This document shows, one piece after another, positions 20,520 to 32,900 of a stretch of 64,000 bases of DNA. The DNA is from Balanoglossus misakiensis (taxonomy: Eukaryota > Hemichordata), in NCBI GenBank assembly GCA_040954595.2, contig CM082579.2, positions 62,001-126,000 on the forward strand, given 5' to 3'. The stretch's first letter is position 1. Each line of letters begins with the position of its first letter. The translations under genes and the position numbers were made by a program. The notes under the pieces are model-generated. The model did not search any database and was not told where the DNA came from. It was given only the letters and a program-made list of their open reading frames with translations.

Positions 20520-23500
20520 CTATGGGCCACTAAGACCTATCCTTACACTGGGTTCTGACAAAACATTCTCTGATTGGGACTCCTGCCATGAAGCCATTGT
20601 AGAAGTTCCATCTGGTGATCTACCCACTTCTTTCCGACCTTCCATAAGTAGATTGAAAATTTGTAAATGGTAATAGATTGCCAACAAGAACAGTACTACA
20701 CCAGCAATGATAAACAACTTTAGGATCTTTAAAATACTTTCAAGGCGGTGTTCTATCCTCCTGTTGTGGTCCACAAGTTGCCCCAGCTGTAAAGAAAAAA
20801 ATAGTCATAATATGGTAGGTTTCAATCCAGCTCTATGATTGGCTGGGGCCGGGGTTTATAATACTATTCTTAACTAGAGGACCTGGACCCTGAACAGTGA
20901 ATTATTAAAATATAACTGAAATAGAACACGTAGAAATGCACACACCTGAATAGAACACATTTAATAAATTTTATGGATGTGTACGCAGAACATAAAACGG
21001 TAAACTGCACGACCTTGTGTTCAAGTGTCTCTTCCCATAGCATAACTATTCTTGATATCATGTTAAGAGACACACGAACACACACAAAATAGCCAGACAA
21101 ACATTAGCTCAAGAGTGCCATTAATGCCATACAATATTCTGTCTATCTGACCACTTGTTACAGTAATGAGGACAACACATTTACAAAATGTACACTCACC
21201 TTTGTTGTGAGTCTACTAACTTCTGTCTGTAAAGTTTCAATATCTGCTGGTTTTTTTGTTGCTTCACGACTTGGTTGTGGTACTACTCTATAGCTGCATC
21301 TCAATCTACACATTGAGAACAAATTGAACTCTTTAAATTATTATGTATGGTCATTATAACATGGGGCCCAAGGGCAGCAAAGTCCTTTGGACAAATATGT
21401 ATGCTTATTGAAAACTACTTTTGTGACAACAGGGTCTAGCCACTGGTTCAGGTACATAACCAATCTGCTATGCTTCCCATGGGCATCACTTCGTTGTTTA
21501 CTGTAACCTTTTACCGTACCTTAGACTCTCACACAGCCCCCACTTGCCGCCTATGCAGGCTTATGGTCTGATTGCATGTGTGCCCGCTATTCAACACCAT
21601 AAGGTGCTTCTCCTTTGCTTTGAGGGCGCATCAGTGAAGAGCCTTGTATGTAGCAAAGCTTGGGCGTGAGAGAGTCTGGCCTTACCTATGCTCTACTACA
21701 CTTGATGAAGGCACTTGCTTCCAGAAGGCTTGCAGAGCTGATGAAGATCTCACACCATCCTGAACTTGAGTTGAAAGAACCAGAAATTTCTCTTTCCTCA
21801 GTGTATATTCATGTCCTGTGATGAATAAGCTTGAATTACTGTTTTGAAAGCCACATATGTTGGGAATCATTTTCCCTCTCCAGTTCTTGTCTATTTGTTT
21901 GTCTGTCTGTCTGTCTGACTCTCTGTCTGTTCCTCCTCTCCCTCTAAACATGTCTAAATTAAAATTATTTTGTAAGTATACCTTCTTGCAGATGAACATT
22001 GATATCAACACTTTGTCCAGTAGCAATGGGCCCAGCACTGGGCCTGACCCGGAATATCTCAGGTGCTGTAGTCTTCACCTGCAATCATAGCAATATCTAA
22101 TCAATTCAATATTCCAGTCAAAGTTAGTACTTACAAAGGAAAAGCAGCTTTCAATCATACTTTGATAAAGAAAGATCAGATACTTTGGTTGGCTACATTG
22201 AATGAAATCAGTTTCCATCTTCAAGAACCAATGAATCCTGAATCCTGATAGGTTATGTTAAAAAAAAGCAGACATACATGTAGTCAACCAATCAGTAATC
22301 ACATTCTGTAACTTGGATTGTGCAACTACCTTAAATGCAACTAGTCCAGTTGTGCTGTTTGTCAGTGAAATCACAGCTGTGGCTTCTTTGTTGTGCTCAT
22401 GACTTGTAAACTCTAATTCATCCCCTGGACTATGATATGCAAAATAGAAACAAATGAATGTGAATGAATTATTGTCTCTGTTTGATAACTTGATTAATAT
22501 AAAGACATTGGAGGAAATCATGGTGGAATGAAATCATTCAAGGCATATCTGCAGAATGGATCTGATAATACATCCAGCACAGTATCAACCATATTGGAAC
22601 ACATCACAAACATTCACTGACAAATACTTCTATATACATCATTATTTCTCAGTAAGTTTCCTTGGCCATGCAAAGGAGTTTCACAGTTACAACATGACAT
22701 TAAAATCTCAAAACCAGCTGACAACAACTATTATCATTCTATTAATCCAACTGGGACTGTTTCATCAATAATGACTTCTTTAACAGTAATAGAGGAAAGA
22801 GAAACAAACATCGCAGTGTCAGTGATGATGTGAAATATTTTACTCTGTAAAATACAATCAGAATTATCAGAAAATTGAAGAAGGATGAGAGAACCTCATC
22901 AAAATGAAATGGATTGCTTACGTGATAGTTAGAAGTGGACCCTGGCTGGACTCGCTTGTGCGTCTGTGTCGCTTTGGACGAGAATGATGGCTGGATGTCT
23001 GCATAAACAACATCATTTATTTAATGTGTAGAGGAAAAAGAATTTGGGCCACAGTATCCCATCTCATTGTTCTTCAAACAGAGAGCTTTCTACTGTTGGC
23101 TACGTTCAGTGATGTTGCAGGAGAAAGCAGGGTCTACAAATGATTAAATTCTGAGATCGTTCTTTCCACGTACTGCCAAACACCGTCTGATCTGCACCTA
23201 GTAGTTGCATTTTCTTTGCTGACACACTGAAAAATGCTTGACTTAACATGAGCTTGTGACCAATGACACACATAGAACATACAGATACTGTGCAGCCTTC
23301 ATGAAGGCATTCTGCTGTAATTGCAAAATAAAAAGCTGATCAGTGTGACACGCAGTGAGATGAGACTTGCCTCTTTAATTTGTGATGATGGTGGTGGTGA
23401 TGATATCAATGTGTCTATATTATCTGCACTGTGACTTTTACTCATGGTTACCTTCTCAGAAGATTCTTTGTCATCAGCAAAATGCACCTGAAAAGCACAA

Positions 23501-26500
23501 CAACATGGTGATTTAAGCCTTCTAACCTTCCCTACAATTTATACATTTTATATAGGAATGATCCAACTGTTCTGAATGCCAAATGCATGTCTTACGGTGT
23601 TTAGAGATAAGCCAGCTTTTCCAATAAATTTGCATAAACTTCAGTAATATATACAATGCGGTGGACTGAACACTGAAATTTAATAATTGTCAGACAGGAG
23701 CTGACAGACAATAAGCCCGCCTAGTTGACAGAAGAGCTTCTGTGGTTGGGGGGAGGGGAAATATAAATATCCTAATGGTCTAAAAGATCCAGCAGGTAGG
23801 TTAATGCTGATAGAATTATAGGTGTATATGTATAGATATGTACCCTTCTCCTGACAGTGGTTGATTTATCACCATTATCTCCATTTCCCATCGCGAGGCC
23901 CTGGTCTTCACTTGGTTCTGTTGATGTTGTAATGATTGATCTACCTGCATCCACTTCTTCTTCCATTTCCACAGTTTCCTGATATTCTCTGGGGGGTGTG
24001 GGTTCATATTTCCACTCATATGTATCCTGGATTTCAATGAACAGGAATGACATGATGTCAATAAGAGCTGCTTGAAGTCATGTTGTACAGCAACCAATTC
24101 TATTTGAGTTCATATTGCATGTCATGTATGGATGTGATACATCAAAATGGAGGAGTAGTGTCATTGATCCAATCTGTATCTTTGATTCTCACTTACTGTT
24201 CCTCCCATATGAGGTGGTAGTGTATCCTTATCAACAGTCTCATGAACATTACTCTTGCCAATAAAACGAACTTTCTTTCTGGCTTCTTCAGATAACCAAT
24301 TCTGAATCACCTTCCAAGCAGCTACAAAGAAAATGTTTGCTAATGTCACATAAAGCCCCACAATTGGTAATTGTTGACGTATTTTCACTGTGAAAATGAT
24401 GTCTTATGAAAAAATAAATATCATTGTTGGTGCTGTAATGACCTACAAGCGACAAATATTGTTAGAGCATTTTATTCTGAGCACATTTGTTGACAGCATC
24501 CATTGAACGCCTGGACAATTACAAGTATGCAACTGGTGTACAATTTCATGCTGTCAGCGTGCTCGATGCAATCATCACCTATTGGTCTTGTAGAATTCAC
24601 AAAACATTTAAGGCAATGGCCAATGGAAATGTGCTTGAGTGTTTATACATGTATTTATAACTAAAATTGATAAGTCTTTTGCGTGGATGCATTATGCTTG
24701 ATAGGCAAATCTACATTAATTTATGTAATTATGTAAATTGTAAGAAACATGTACTATCAGTACTCACCATTGAGAATCCATGGCATTTCATAGATCAACA
24801 TAACAGCTACAATAAGAAAAGAAAGCATTCTTTGTCATTTGTTAAGTTGCCTAGCAACTTGGCATACTTTAGCTCTTTCTGGATTCAGTAATAATGATGC
24901 ACATCTTTTCAATTCTAATACAGACTGATTCTGCTTAACAGGTCACAATACAGACGCAATTCCAAATTCTACAGATGCAATAAACATGACGTTGTAAAAA
25001 CTTACACAGCATATTTGGATAGTAATGCTTGAAGCTTGTGATTAAGAACTTGACAAAGTCGAGATCCTGTTGGTAAATGATTGACAAGATAAATACATGT
25101 GAATGGATTTTGATGAAATTAATTGAAATAATTCTGTAACTTATCACACTTGGTAAAGACCCAATGCACAGTCCTTAACCCTTTCACCACAATGATTCAA
25201 TCCACACTCATTGTTTCCTAAGGTGAGGTTGGATCTCTAAAGATGGAGCTGGGGGTGAAAGGGCTAAGCAAGGGTTGAAAGAAAGTCCATTCTGATATCA
25301 AAGTAATGATCTAATTTCTGAATCCTGAATGATTTCTTTCAAGTTCAGAATGATTTGTGGGCCTGTAATACACTCACCATGTTCTGAAGACCAGTCTGAG
25401 TTGCATCTTGAAGAACAGTAACTTTCTCGCCGGGATATTCTATGCTGAACTTCTCCAACCAGTAAATCAGGAATTTCTTGATGATTAATTGTTTCTTAGA
25501 ATCTTTCTTGTACCTTCTTCCAACAAACCACACTGGGTAATATAAATGAATTGAAAAGAATGTGAAAAACCTGCATACGAAGATCTGACATGAAACTAAT
25601 ACTAAAATTTCAAAAGCTCTAAATTGTTGGGTTCTTTTTAAACTCATAAGAGCCACTGAGAGAAATAATCAATTCCACCTACAGATATGGTTGCCACTTT
25701 TATCTCTGCCATGTGGGAATATGCCACCCATTTCCCATATTTCTTGGGGAAATGTTTCTTCACTGATTTCTGTAAGAAACATTCATATTACTATAATATG
25801 CTTGGGACAGAAAGTTAGATGTGATACTGAAGTATACTAATTGGTAGGTAACAGTTGTAAATGAAATAGAATTGACGAAGAAACAATAAATAAATAAATG
25901 ACTATACAAAGTGGTCAGTGATGTCACACAAATGCTTGAGTGTGGAGTGTTTGCCTGGATAACAAAAAGGTCTTGTCAAAAAAATCAGCATCAGTTCAGA
26001 CCCTTCTTGTCGCAAGTTTAGCATTTTTTTCAAAACAGGAGAGTCTTTTCAATGTCCACACACTTTAACCCTAACGCTGCCAAGTCAGTATGAACTGGTT
26101 TGATTTCCAGGGTGCCTAGAATCCGGGCTCCCAGGCCCGTTAGGCTGCCAAGTGTGTGTTAATCAGTAGGGCCTATACATGACCCTCAGACCAATACAGT
26201 ACAAACCAGTACGATTTGGTACATTTTTCAGGGGGCTCAGACTGCCAAGTGTGTATAAGTACGTATGAGAGCCATGTCAAGACAGTCAAAATACGTTTCA
26301 GAAGAAAAAGTGGCAAATACGTATTCTAAGGGACTTGACACTCTAACCAGATATGACCCCCAGTAGCAATAGGGTTAAACACTTCAAGTCTTTTAATCAA
26401 ACATTTAATCACTCACCATACACTGCAAATTCTTTTCTAAATTTTAAGCAGTCATGTACTATTTCAAGTGCAATGTCATAATTTCCTTTTGTGTGTTTCA

Positions 26501-29047
26501 AAAAAAGCTTGACATAGAAATCATCACTTCTGATTTTTTCAACATCTCTGTCATTATAGACACCTTTGGAAATATCCTCTGAAATAAAAAGTGAAAAGTA
26601 CAAAGGTTATATTCAGCAGATTTTGGGAAAGTAATATCAATACTGTATTAGTATATCCAAACAGGACACTTAAAAACATCTTTCCCACGTACCTTCACAC
26701 AACACCTACAAAACCATAACTGTGCAAACTGAATGACTTCTTCTGCCTCATGTTTGACAATAATTTGACCTGTATATGCTCATCATAATACACTAATAGT
26801 GTACTAATTTTGAATGTAATACATTCACTAATGACTCTGGACAAATTGGCCAGTCCTGGGAGCCATATTGGATCCTTGTGTGTTGCAAAGTGCATTGTGC
26901 ATCACAGCACTAACCTGCATGCTTCTCAAGGAAGTGATTTCTTAGCTCTGAAAATCTTCCTGTAAATTCCTGTGGAGGAGACAGGTTATCAGTGTCAGAG
27001 TTCCAAGATCTCTATACACTAATACAGACTGTGGTAAAGTCAATCTGATTAAAATCAGATGTAGGTTTGACTTTATCTTTACCTTTGTTGATTCTTCCAG
27101 TCTTGGCTGTTCTTCTCTCGGAGATGCAGTGTGGCACTTCTTCAAGAAAGAACAGCCAAGGATCAGCAAAGGTAAATATCCAGCCAACCGTGGTGGTGGT
27201 GGTGTAGCCGCAGAGGCAGGGCGAGGAGTAGCTGCAATGATTGTAGCTCTGGACTTATGCGCTGTTTGGGTCTACGCTGCTCTCCGTCCCCCACAGCTAT
27301 GGAGCCATGCGTAGGAAATCCTGTTGGGTTGCGGAGCAAAATGATTCGCACCGATTTTCAAACAATAAACTACATGAACATGTACATAATGTTGTCAGAA
27401 ATAAAGATCGAACGAAAATTTCACAAATGGGAACCTACTTGACGTGTTTGTCGCCGAATCGTAAACGTCGTTAACGCAGCGCCGTAAAACTGGTGACCCT
27501 CCCATACAAACACGCCGAGTAAAACACGTGTCGATCACATGACTTAAATGAAGGTGAACGTCCATGCAAACATGAAAAACTTGAAAATCGGTGCGAATCA
27601 TTTTGCTCCGCAACCCAACAGGATTTCCTACGCATGGCTCCATAGCTGTGGGGGACGGAGAGCAGCGTAGACCCAAACAGCGCATAAGTCCAGAGCTACA
27701 ATGATTGTAGCGGCCAGTGCTGCTTGGTTGACTGATGTGCAGCATAACCTTATGTTGCTGCAGTTTGCAGCCCCTCCATCTCCCCTGGACGATTTTTGGT
27801 TTTGCGGGGAGAGGGCGGGGCTGCAGGTCCCAGCTATTCTAAACCGCATAACGAGCGACCGGGATTTGGGCCCGGAGCGAATTTCTACACTCCAGACATC
27901 TCCAGTCTACAATTTTCCACAATTTTTTCGCCAAATCGGTCCCGGGACCCATTCAGCGCTTACCTGGCAAAGGATGTCGCGGTATTTGTCGATTTTGCCT
28001 ACGTTTTCCCCAGTTATTCAACTTCGATCGGCAATGGGTTTCAAAACAGCCGCCATCTTGACTTGTATATTTCAAGTATTCTTATATATAATTCCCCCGT
28101 ATTTCGAACGAGTGTGCCTGCGTCGCGGACGAGTGATTCCCCGTATAGCGGCCGTATCCCTCCGAGCCGCAGGCGAGGAGGGATACAGCTATACGGGGAA
28201 TCACGAGTTCGCGACGCAGGTACACGAGTGAGGAATACGGGGGAATTATATGTTTATCACATACATAGATCCGCTAATTTTGATTTTCAAATAAATCTCT
28301 TTGTGGTTGCGATAAAATTTGGAACTATTTTGTGCAAAATTGTTATGCGGTCTATCTGTCAGGTGACTGAGGTCACGACCTGGACGATTCTGGTTTTGGC
28401 GAGGACCCGTCTGTCGTGCGTCAGCTGGATTTCATCGTCCGTCAAGGTTTCACTGGAGCAGGAAACCTTTCTTGTGCCTTTTGCTTTATGACTAGACCGT
28501 TTTGCTCTAATCGTCGCATCAAAACTTTTGCGAATACTAAGTTTTGTACCTGTCGCTCGTTCGACAACGCGACGACTTTGGCTCAGCACTGACGACCTCG
28601 CGACAGTTTTGGTGCCGGTTGGTGCGATAAAAATGTACACAGGTAAAACTAATCGTCGATCGTCCATATTTACACATACGAAACATTTTATTTATCTTTG
28701 CTTATTTTTTAATATCGAAATAAAACCAACAATTGCACTGAATTTTGTCGCCCTAAGAGGACTTTGTTTACAAGTATAAAATAGTTCCGTTTGGTGACGT
28801 CAGAGGGATGGGTATTACAATAACGCTTGGTGCAAATTTACCTACGTCTGACGTCATACTATGGTATATGCGGAGCTATGTATGTGATAAAAGGAGGTAA
28901 CACGCGTATACGTAGTCATCGCGCCTTCTCGCAAGTTACTATATGATCGACAACGCTGACATACATTTGTGGAAAATATACCGAAATAAATTCTCCTTCA
29001 GTTTTCTGTAATATCCCTACCTCTCCATCAGCTGATACTTCCGCCAT
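20520..29047 (-). CDS. MOSPD2: Motile sperm domain-containing protein 2, complete, 17 coding exons
   Basis: Exons: 29047-29021, 27139-27083, 26969-26915, 26578-26417, 25769-25683, 25532-25378, 25066-25006, 24806-24768, 24321-24197, 24026-23844, 23487-23371, 22998-22922, 22429-22330, 22078-21982, 21815-21686, 21305-21200, 20786-20520. The joined protein is 614 aa (human about 518). A CRAL-TRIO lipid-binding region spans about residues 30-255, including FTGRFSELRNHFLEKHA, VMLIYEMPWILNAAWKVI and LPPHMGG. An acidic and Ser-rich linker follows. The MSP domain spans about 378-490, with LTITPGDELEF and VKTTAPEIFRVRPSAGPIAT. Then come a short coiled coil and one C-terminal membrane segment (about 548-566, FIIAGVVLFLLAIYYH). 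In vertebrates MOSPD2 is a tail-anchored ER protein whose MSP domain binds FFAT motifs at organelle contacts, while the CRAL-TRIO domain contacts lipid droplets. The start is supported by an ATGGCGG context. The intron after 23371 is GC-AG. Confidence 0.93.
25175..25267. mobile_element. 93-bp MITE-like element in a MOSPD2 intron
   Basis: Left end ttaaccctttcacc and right end ggtgaaagggctaa are inverted repeats with one mismatch, with TTAA/CTAA at the borders. There is no coding capacity. Confidence 0.6.
26065..26378. mobile_element. 314-bp TTAA-bounded MITE-like element in a MOSPD2 intron
   Basis: It begins ttaaccctaacgctgccaag and ends agcaatagggttaa. The outer 9 bp are perfectly inverted and both ends carry TTAA. 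The phrase ctgccaagtgtgt recurs inside. It is different in sequence from the elements at 7821 and 25175. Confidence 0.6.
27235..27707. repeat. Large inverted repeat, ~127-bp arms, 219-bp loop
   Basis: Left arm 27235-27361 and right arm 27581-27707 are near-perfect inverted copies; for example cttatgcgctgtttgggtct on the left matches its complement on the right. The loop is unrelated sequence. The arm also gives the same short peptide frame on opposite strands, which shows the inversion. It lies in MOSPD2 intron 1 just upstream (gene sense) of exon 2, so the nascent transcript would contain a 127-bp hairpin. Confidence 0.92.
28049..28060 (-). promoter_or_regulatory. YY1-type CAAGATGGCGGC motif in MOSPD2 intron 1
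   Basis: The minus strand reads caagatggcggc, the classic YY1 element found at many animal promoters. It lies inside a CpG-rich block (27.7-28.2 kb) about 1 kb downstream of the first MOSPD2 exon. It could mark an alternative promoter or simply be part of a GC-rich mobile element. Confidence 0.35.
28085..28251. mobile_element. ~167-bp palindromic foldback element, GC-rich
   Basis: The left arm (28085-28163, with ttcccccgtatt, tgcctgcgtcgcg and gattccccgtatagc) is matched by an inverted right arm (28173-28251) with few mismatches and a loop of about 9 bp. The flanks atataatt/aattatat are also inverted. It has no coding capacity, so it is a foldback or MITE-like insertion. A 231-codon plus-strand frame running through it is not a gene. 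Confidence 0.85.
28260..29020. other. Remainder of MOSPD2 intron 1
   Basis: CpG is moderately raised up to 28.67 kb and AT-rich beyond. A 102-codon minus-strand frame at 28359-28667 is Arg/Ser/Thr-rich with no recognisable domain or splice context. I see nothing else that can be supported. Confidence 0.4.
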
Positions 29048-29130
29048 CTCATTTGTAGCTGTGCACTGCTGAGGTCAGGCTCAGGTCACGCACATACTGT
29101 CCCTAAACGCACGAGGGCGCTCTATATGCA
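29048..29130 (-). promoter_or_regulatory. MOSPD2 5'UTR/promoter region
   Basis: Sequence directly upstream of the MOSPD2 ATG carries aggtcaggctcaggtca half-site repeats and cacgagggcgctcta, a CTCF-like core (about 29110-29123). No TATA box is evident. Assigned by position. Confidence 0.4.
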
Positions 29131-29966
29131 CCTGCCCCCAACCCGGACCCCGCCCCTCCATGGCTCATATCAGTCCCCACCGCAGTACTTGGACCGTAAG
29201 CATAGTCTATGGCCAAATACATTGAAAGTGACATCAAATCGAGTCCAGCAATAGTTATCATAAAAGGGTTAAAGCGAATCACTAAATCCAAGAATGTATG
29301 AAAAATGTCAATTATAATGTGGTGGTACTGGTACATGTACGCACCAGGTGTCCGGTATTGTATAAAGGGGTGGGCCATTTGTTATGGGGGGGGGGGGTCT
29401 TTGTGATTTCAAAACAGATCCTTGAAGAATGTGTGCAAAAAAAAGTTGTCAGAAGTCATCAAGTTCAAAAAAACATAATTATACCCAGATCCGTTGAGGG
29501 CGCAACAGTGTACAACATGCAAAGAGGAGTACCCGAGTGTTAGGCGTCCGACTGATTTTGCAGATTCGCTCTACATGGAGTCCATTAATTCAATTTTAGT
29601 AAAGTCCACTCTTTAATAGTCGATTTATATGGAAAGTTCATGAATAAATGGTAGAAAGCACCTCTGGGACGAATTTGAAAACCTCTGGCATTCTTTAAAA
29701 TAAAGTCATGTTCAAATTATATACTCTACTGCTTGTTAATAATATTCATTTTAACATTTGCTGCCACTGAATATGCTAGGTTCTGCCATACTGTATGTAT
29801 TATTTTGTCTGAAAAAAGAATCAAGCTTTGTCAATTTATCAATAGGGGAAGAGATGAAGCACACGAAAATGCATACAAACATCCACATGTCAATATATGC
29901 ACTGAAAACAATATCACAATTACAACAAAACCATTTGTGTACATGGCTTGAAAAATAAATCATTTT
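29131..29966. other. Short intergenic gap between MOSPD2 and the KIDINS220 3' end
   Basis: There is no supported gene. It contains a 12-bp poly-G tract at 29386-29397. Both flanking genes are on the minus strand, so MOSPD2 transcription starts about 0.9 kb downstream of the likely KIDINS220 end. Confidence 0.5.
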
Positions 29967-29972
29967 TTTATT
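29967..29972 (-). terminator. Possible KIDINS220 polyadenylation signal
   Basis: A minus-strand AATAAA occurs in an A/T-rich context about 3.9 kb after the KIDINS220 stop codon. Earlier hexamers may also be used, so the 3' end is uncertain. Confidence 0.35.
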
Positions 29973-32900
29973 TCTGAATCACTCTAAAATTTCCAATTCT
30001 AATTCAATTCAACTACAAATTTATGACATCTTTGCAACACAATCGCTATGTAAATTGTCTCCAGCTTTACAAAACAAACCATGATTATCTAATTGAACTC
30101 TCAAGACATATGTGGTATATTTGGTATATCCAACAATTATATGCACTGATCAAGTATGTGGAACTATAGAATAGAATCTACTCATCAACAAGATGGTGGA
30201 ACAATCAAGTGTATCATCAAATGCAGCACGTTTCATGTCATATTTTGGAGCACTCCATGGCTGTATTTATTACTTACAGAAAGATAATGATAAAAGGTTG
30301 TTTGGAACTACAAAAGTACTTTTCTACCCATATAGTATTAAAGTCACAAATCAAAAATGAGATAGCCTAATTCAAGTGCCACTGTAGTCACTTTTTCAAG
30401 GCAACTCTGCTGATAAATTCCTATTGCTGTTTAAAAACAGCACCTCATGGAAAGCTTGTTACAGGGCACCATATGAAACACTTTTTTCTACATGTTGTCC
30501 ACGGTGGAGGTTATGGGTATGTGATGTGAATCTACTGAACTGCAGAATGCACCCAGAGTACCTACTAGTTTCCAAATTTAATGCCTTATGGAATAATAAA
30601 ACATGACAATCATTTTTTTAAATTTTGATTTGATATCAGTATAAACCACATTTGCTAAATACATTTATGTTTCAGGAATTTGGCACCAGGTTTAATGTTA
30701 GTTTATTACCAAGATTATACATAACTTTTGTACCCTTTGCCATAGTGTCTGAGACATATATTAATGTGAGACAAGGGTCAGTAGAGTTGACTCGACGAAA
30801 TGAATATGGGGAAAATGTTAATGTTTCTAGCTTTTCGAGTAAAAATTTGCATGCTGCATTCACAAGTCACAAAGCCAGTATCACATCAACATACCATTAC
30901 CAATTATTAACGTTAGCAAGTTTATGTTGCATTAAGATCTTGGAGAATCTTTTGACAATGCATTAGTTGATTAGCATGATGTTCATACTAAAATGCTTAC
31001 ATGTCACAGATAGTTTCTCAAGCAATGCTGAATTGAATATGTTCCACCACTTTGCAGAGCAGGAAAATCAAAACACATCACAATTATCTTAAAACATCAG
31101 GTACAGAAAAGTTACCTCGACATGTTGGTAAAACATAGCATCAGAATTTTACAGAAAAACATTTCCAAGCTTTTCCAAGTGATTGTACTGAAACAGATTC
31201 CTTCTTTTTAAAAAGCAGCTGCTATAGTTACAATTTTAAAATGTTTCTATTTGTGCAATCAGAAAAAAATGGCAAAGTTTTGAATTTGCGTTTTTAAACA
31301 GAACAGAGGGCAAAAACACTCTACATCACTTTTCAAATGGCTTCAGCTTTATTATCAAGGAAATTTACTTGAACATATTGGATGATACAACATTGCAGTG
31401 TTATTAATCACTGCAATATCTGACATGTAACAAGGTCCTTGGAAACCATCAAACTAATACACAAGCACCATAAAGTAAACCTCAGTCCACTACATGGTCA
31501 AGTATTGTAAGGCCCCACATTTCTTTTTTTCTATACATTTTATATAAACTACAACACTTCCTATGCCTTTGTTTATTTTCTTCTCTTGGTAAATTTTGTA
31601 TGACAATGATGATGGGAATTTGATAACTAAAGTGGTTTGGGGTGAGTGACTCGACTCTGGTGCTCTCCAGGAGTGTGGTACAAATGTAGTTCACTTCATT
31701 TGTCATTTCTGGAAACTTTAATACTTCTGTAAATATAAAACAATTAAAGATAAGTTTTGTTTCTCACTGTTGATATTGCCATTCTGTAACAATACAATTT
31801 TAACTGTTTCTCTTTGAGAACATGTTTAAAGTGAATTTCCATGACTGGGTTACACTGAGTGCAATTTATCAAAAATAGACTATCACAGTATACAGCCATG
31901 ATACAGTCAGAATGTTTTACAAAACAACAAACTATCCTTAAACATTCATAATCTCAAACTAACTTCGTTTAAAATTTTGTTTTGATTTACATGATCATGT
32001 TGAAATTTACATAGAGCAGAAAACCCCAAATGAAAAGTGCAAAACTTTACACAGCTCTATTGATGAATGGATTGTTTAAAACAATCAGAGGCAAAGTGCA
32101 TAATCTGGAAAAATGTAGCCCAATTATTTCACATATCTGGATTTCAAATTAAACCAAACTCATAATTCCAAGCAATGTGGATATCAAATTTCTCTTTGAT
32201 CTTTTAAATCTGAGTACTTAAAATTTTGCAATGAATTGGGAAACACACACAAAAAGGGGTGCAAAAATGTCAAGGATCGAAAAAAATGTACATTCATCAG
32301 GTAACTCTTTGAACCCAGCTCAGAAGAACACTTTTGAATATGTCATTGGTCACAATGCAACTAGGGCACAATGGGTTAAAAAAGAGAAATTATTTGCAAC
32401 TTGATCTTATCATATTGTATAACACAGGTTGGTATGTACAAGACTGAACTAATTTTTTGAGGAAAAAATTCACCAAAATGCAAACCCAACTCTACTAGTC
32501 TATTTATACACATAAGTCATTTTGAACAACATCTTGAAATGCAGAACTCATAACCTTCCAAACATTTACAATACAGTTGCCATGGTAATACAGCTGAACA
32601 TCTCTAATACTGAATTCATGCAACAGTAAACAATGCAATTTTTGAAATATATTTCTACATTAATTCTGATACAAGCATTATTCATGATAGTAACAAAGCA
32701 ACTGGTGGATAATGAATAAGTAGTCAACTTTTAGATCATCATGGAAAGTTAAACGTTTGCACAAAGAAATTGTAAATAAAAGCATATCACATTAATTTCT
32801 TAAGCAATGTTAGCATAAGAGAGCTGCCAAAAATTTGACAGGTATCCATGGAATCCAATACTCAAAACACAAAAGTTGTTATCTAGAAAGTACCGTATAT

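Noticed and set aside
27701-28491. Long plus-strand frames of 176 and 231 codons
   Set aside because: They run through a GC-rich block and a 167-bp palindrome. The frame is open because of base composition and symmetry, and there is no domain or splice context.
28359-28667. 102-codon minus-strand frame
   Set aside because: It is Arg/Ser/Thr-rich, with no recognisable family, no acceptor or donor fitting MOSPD2, and lies in intron 1.
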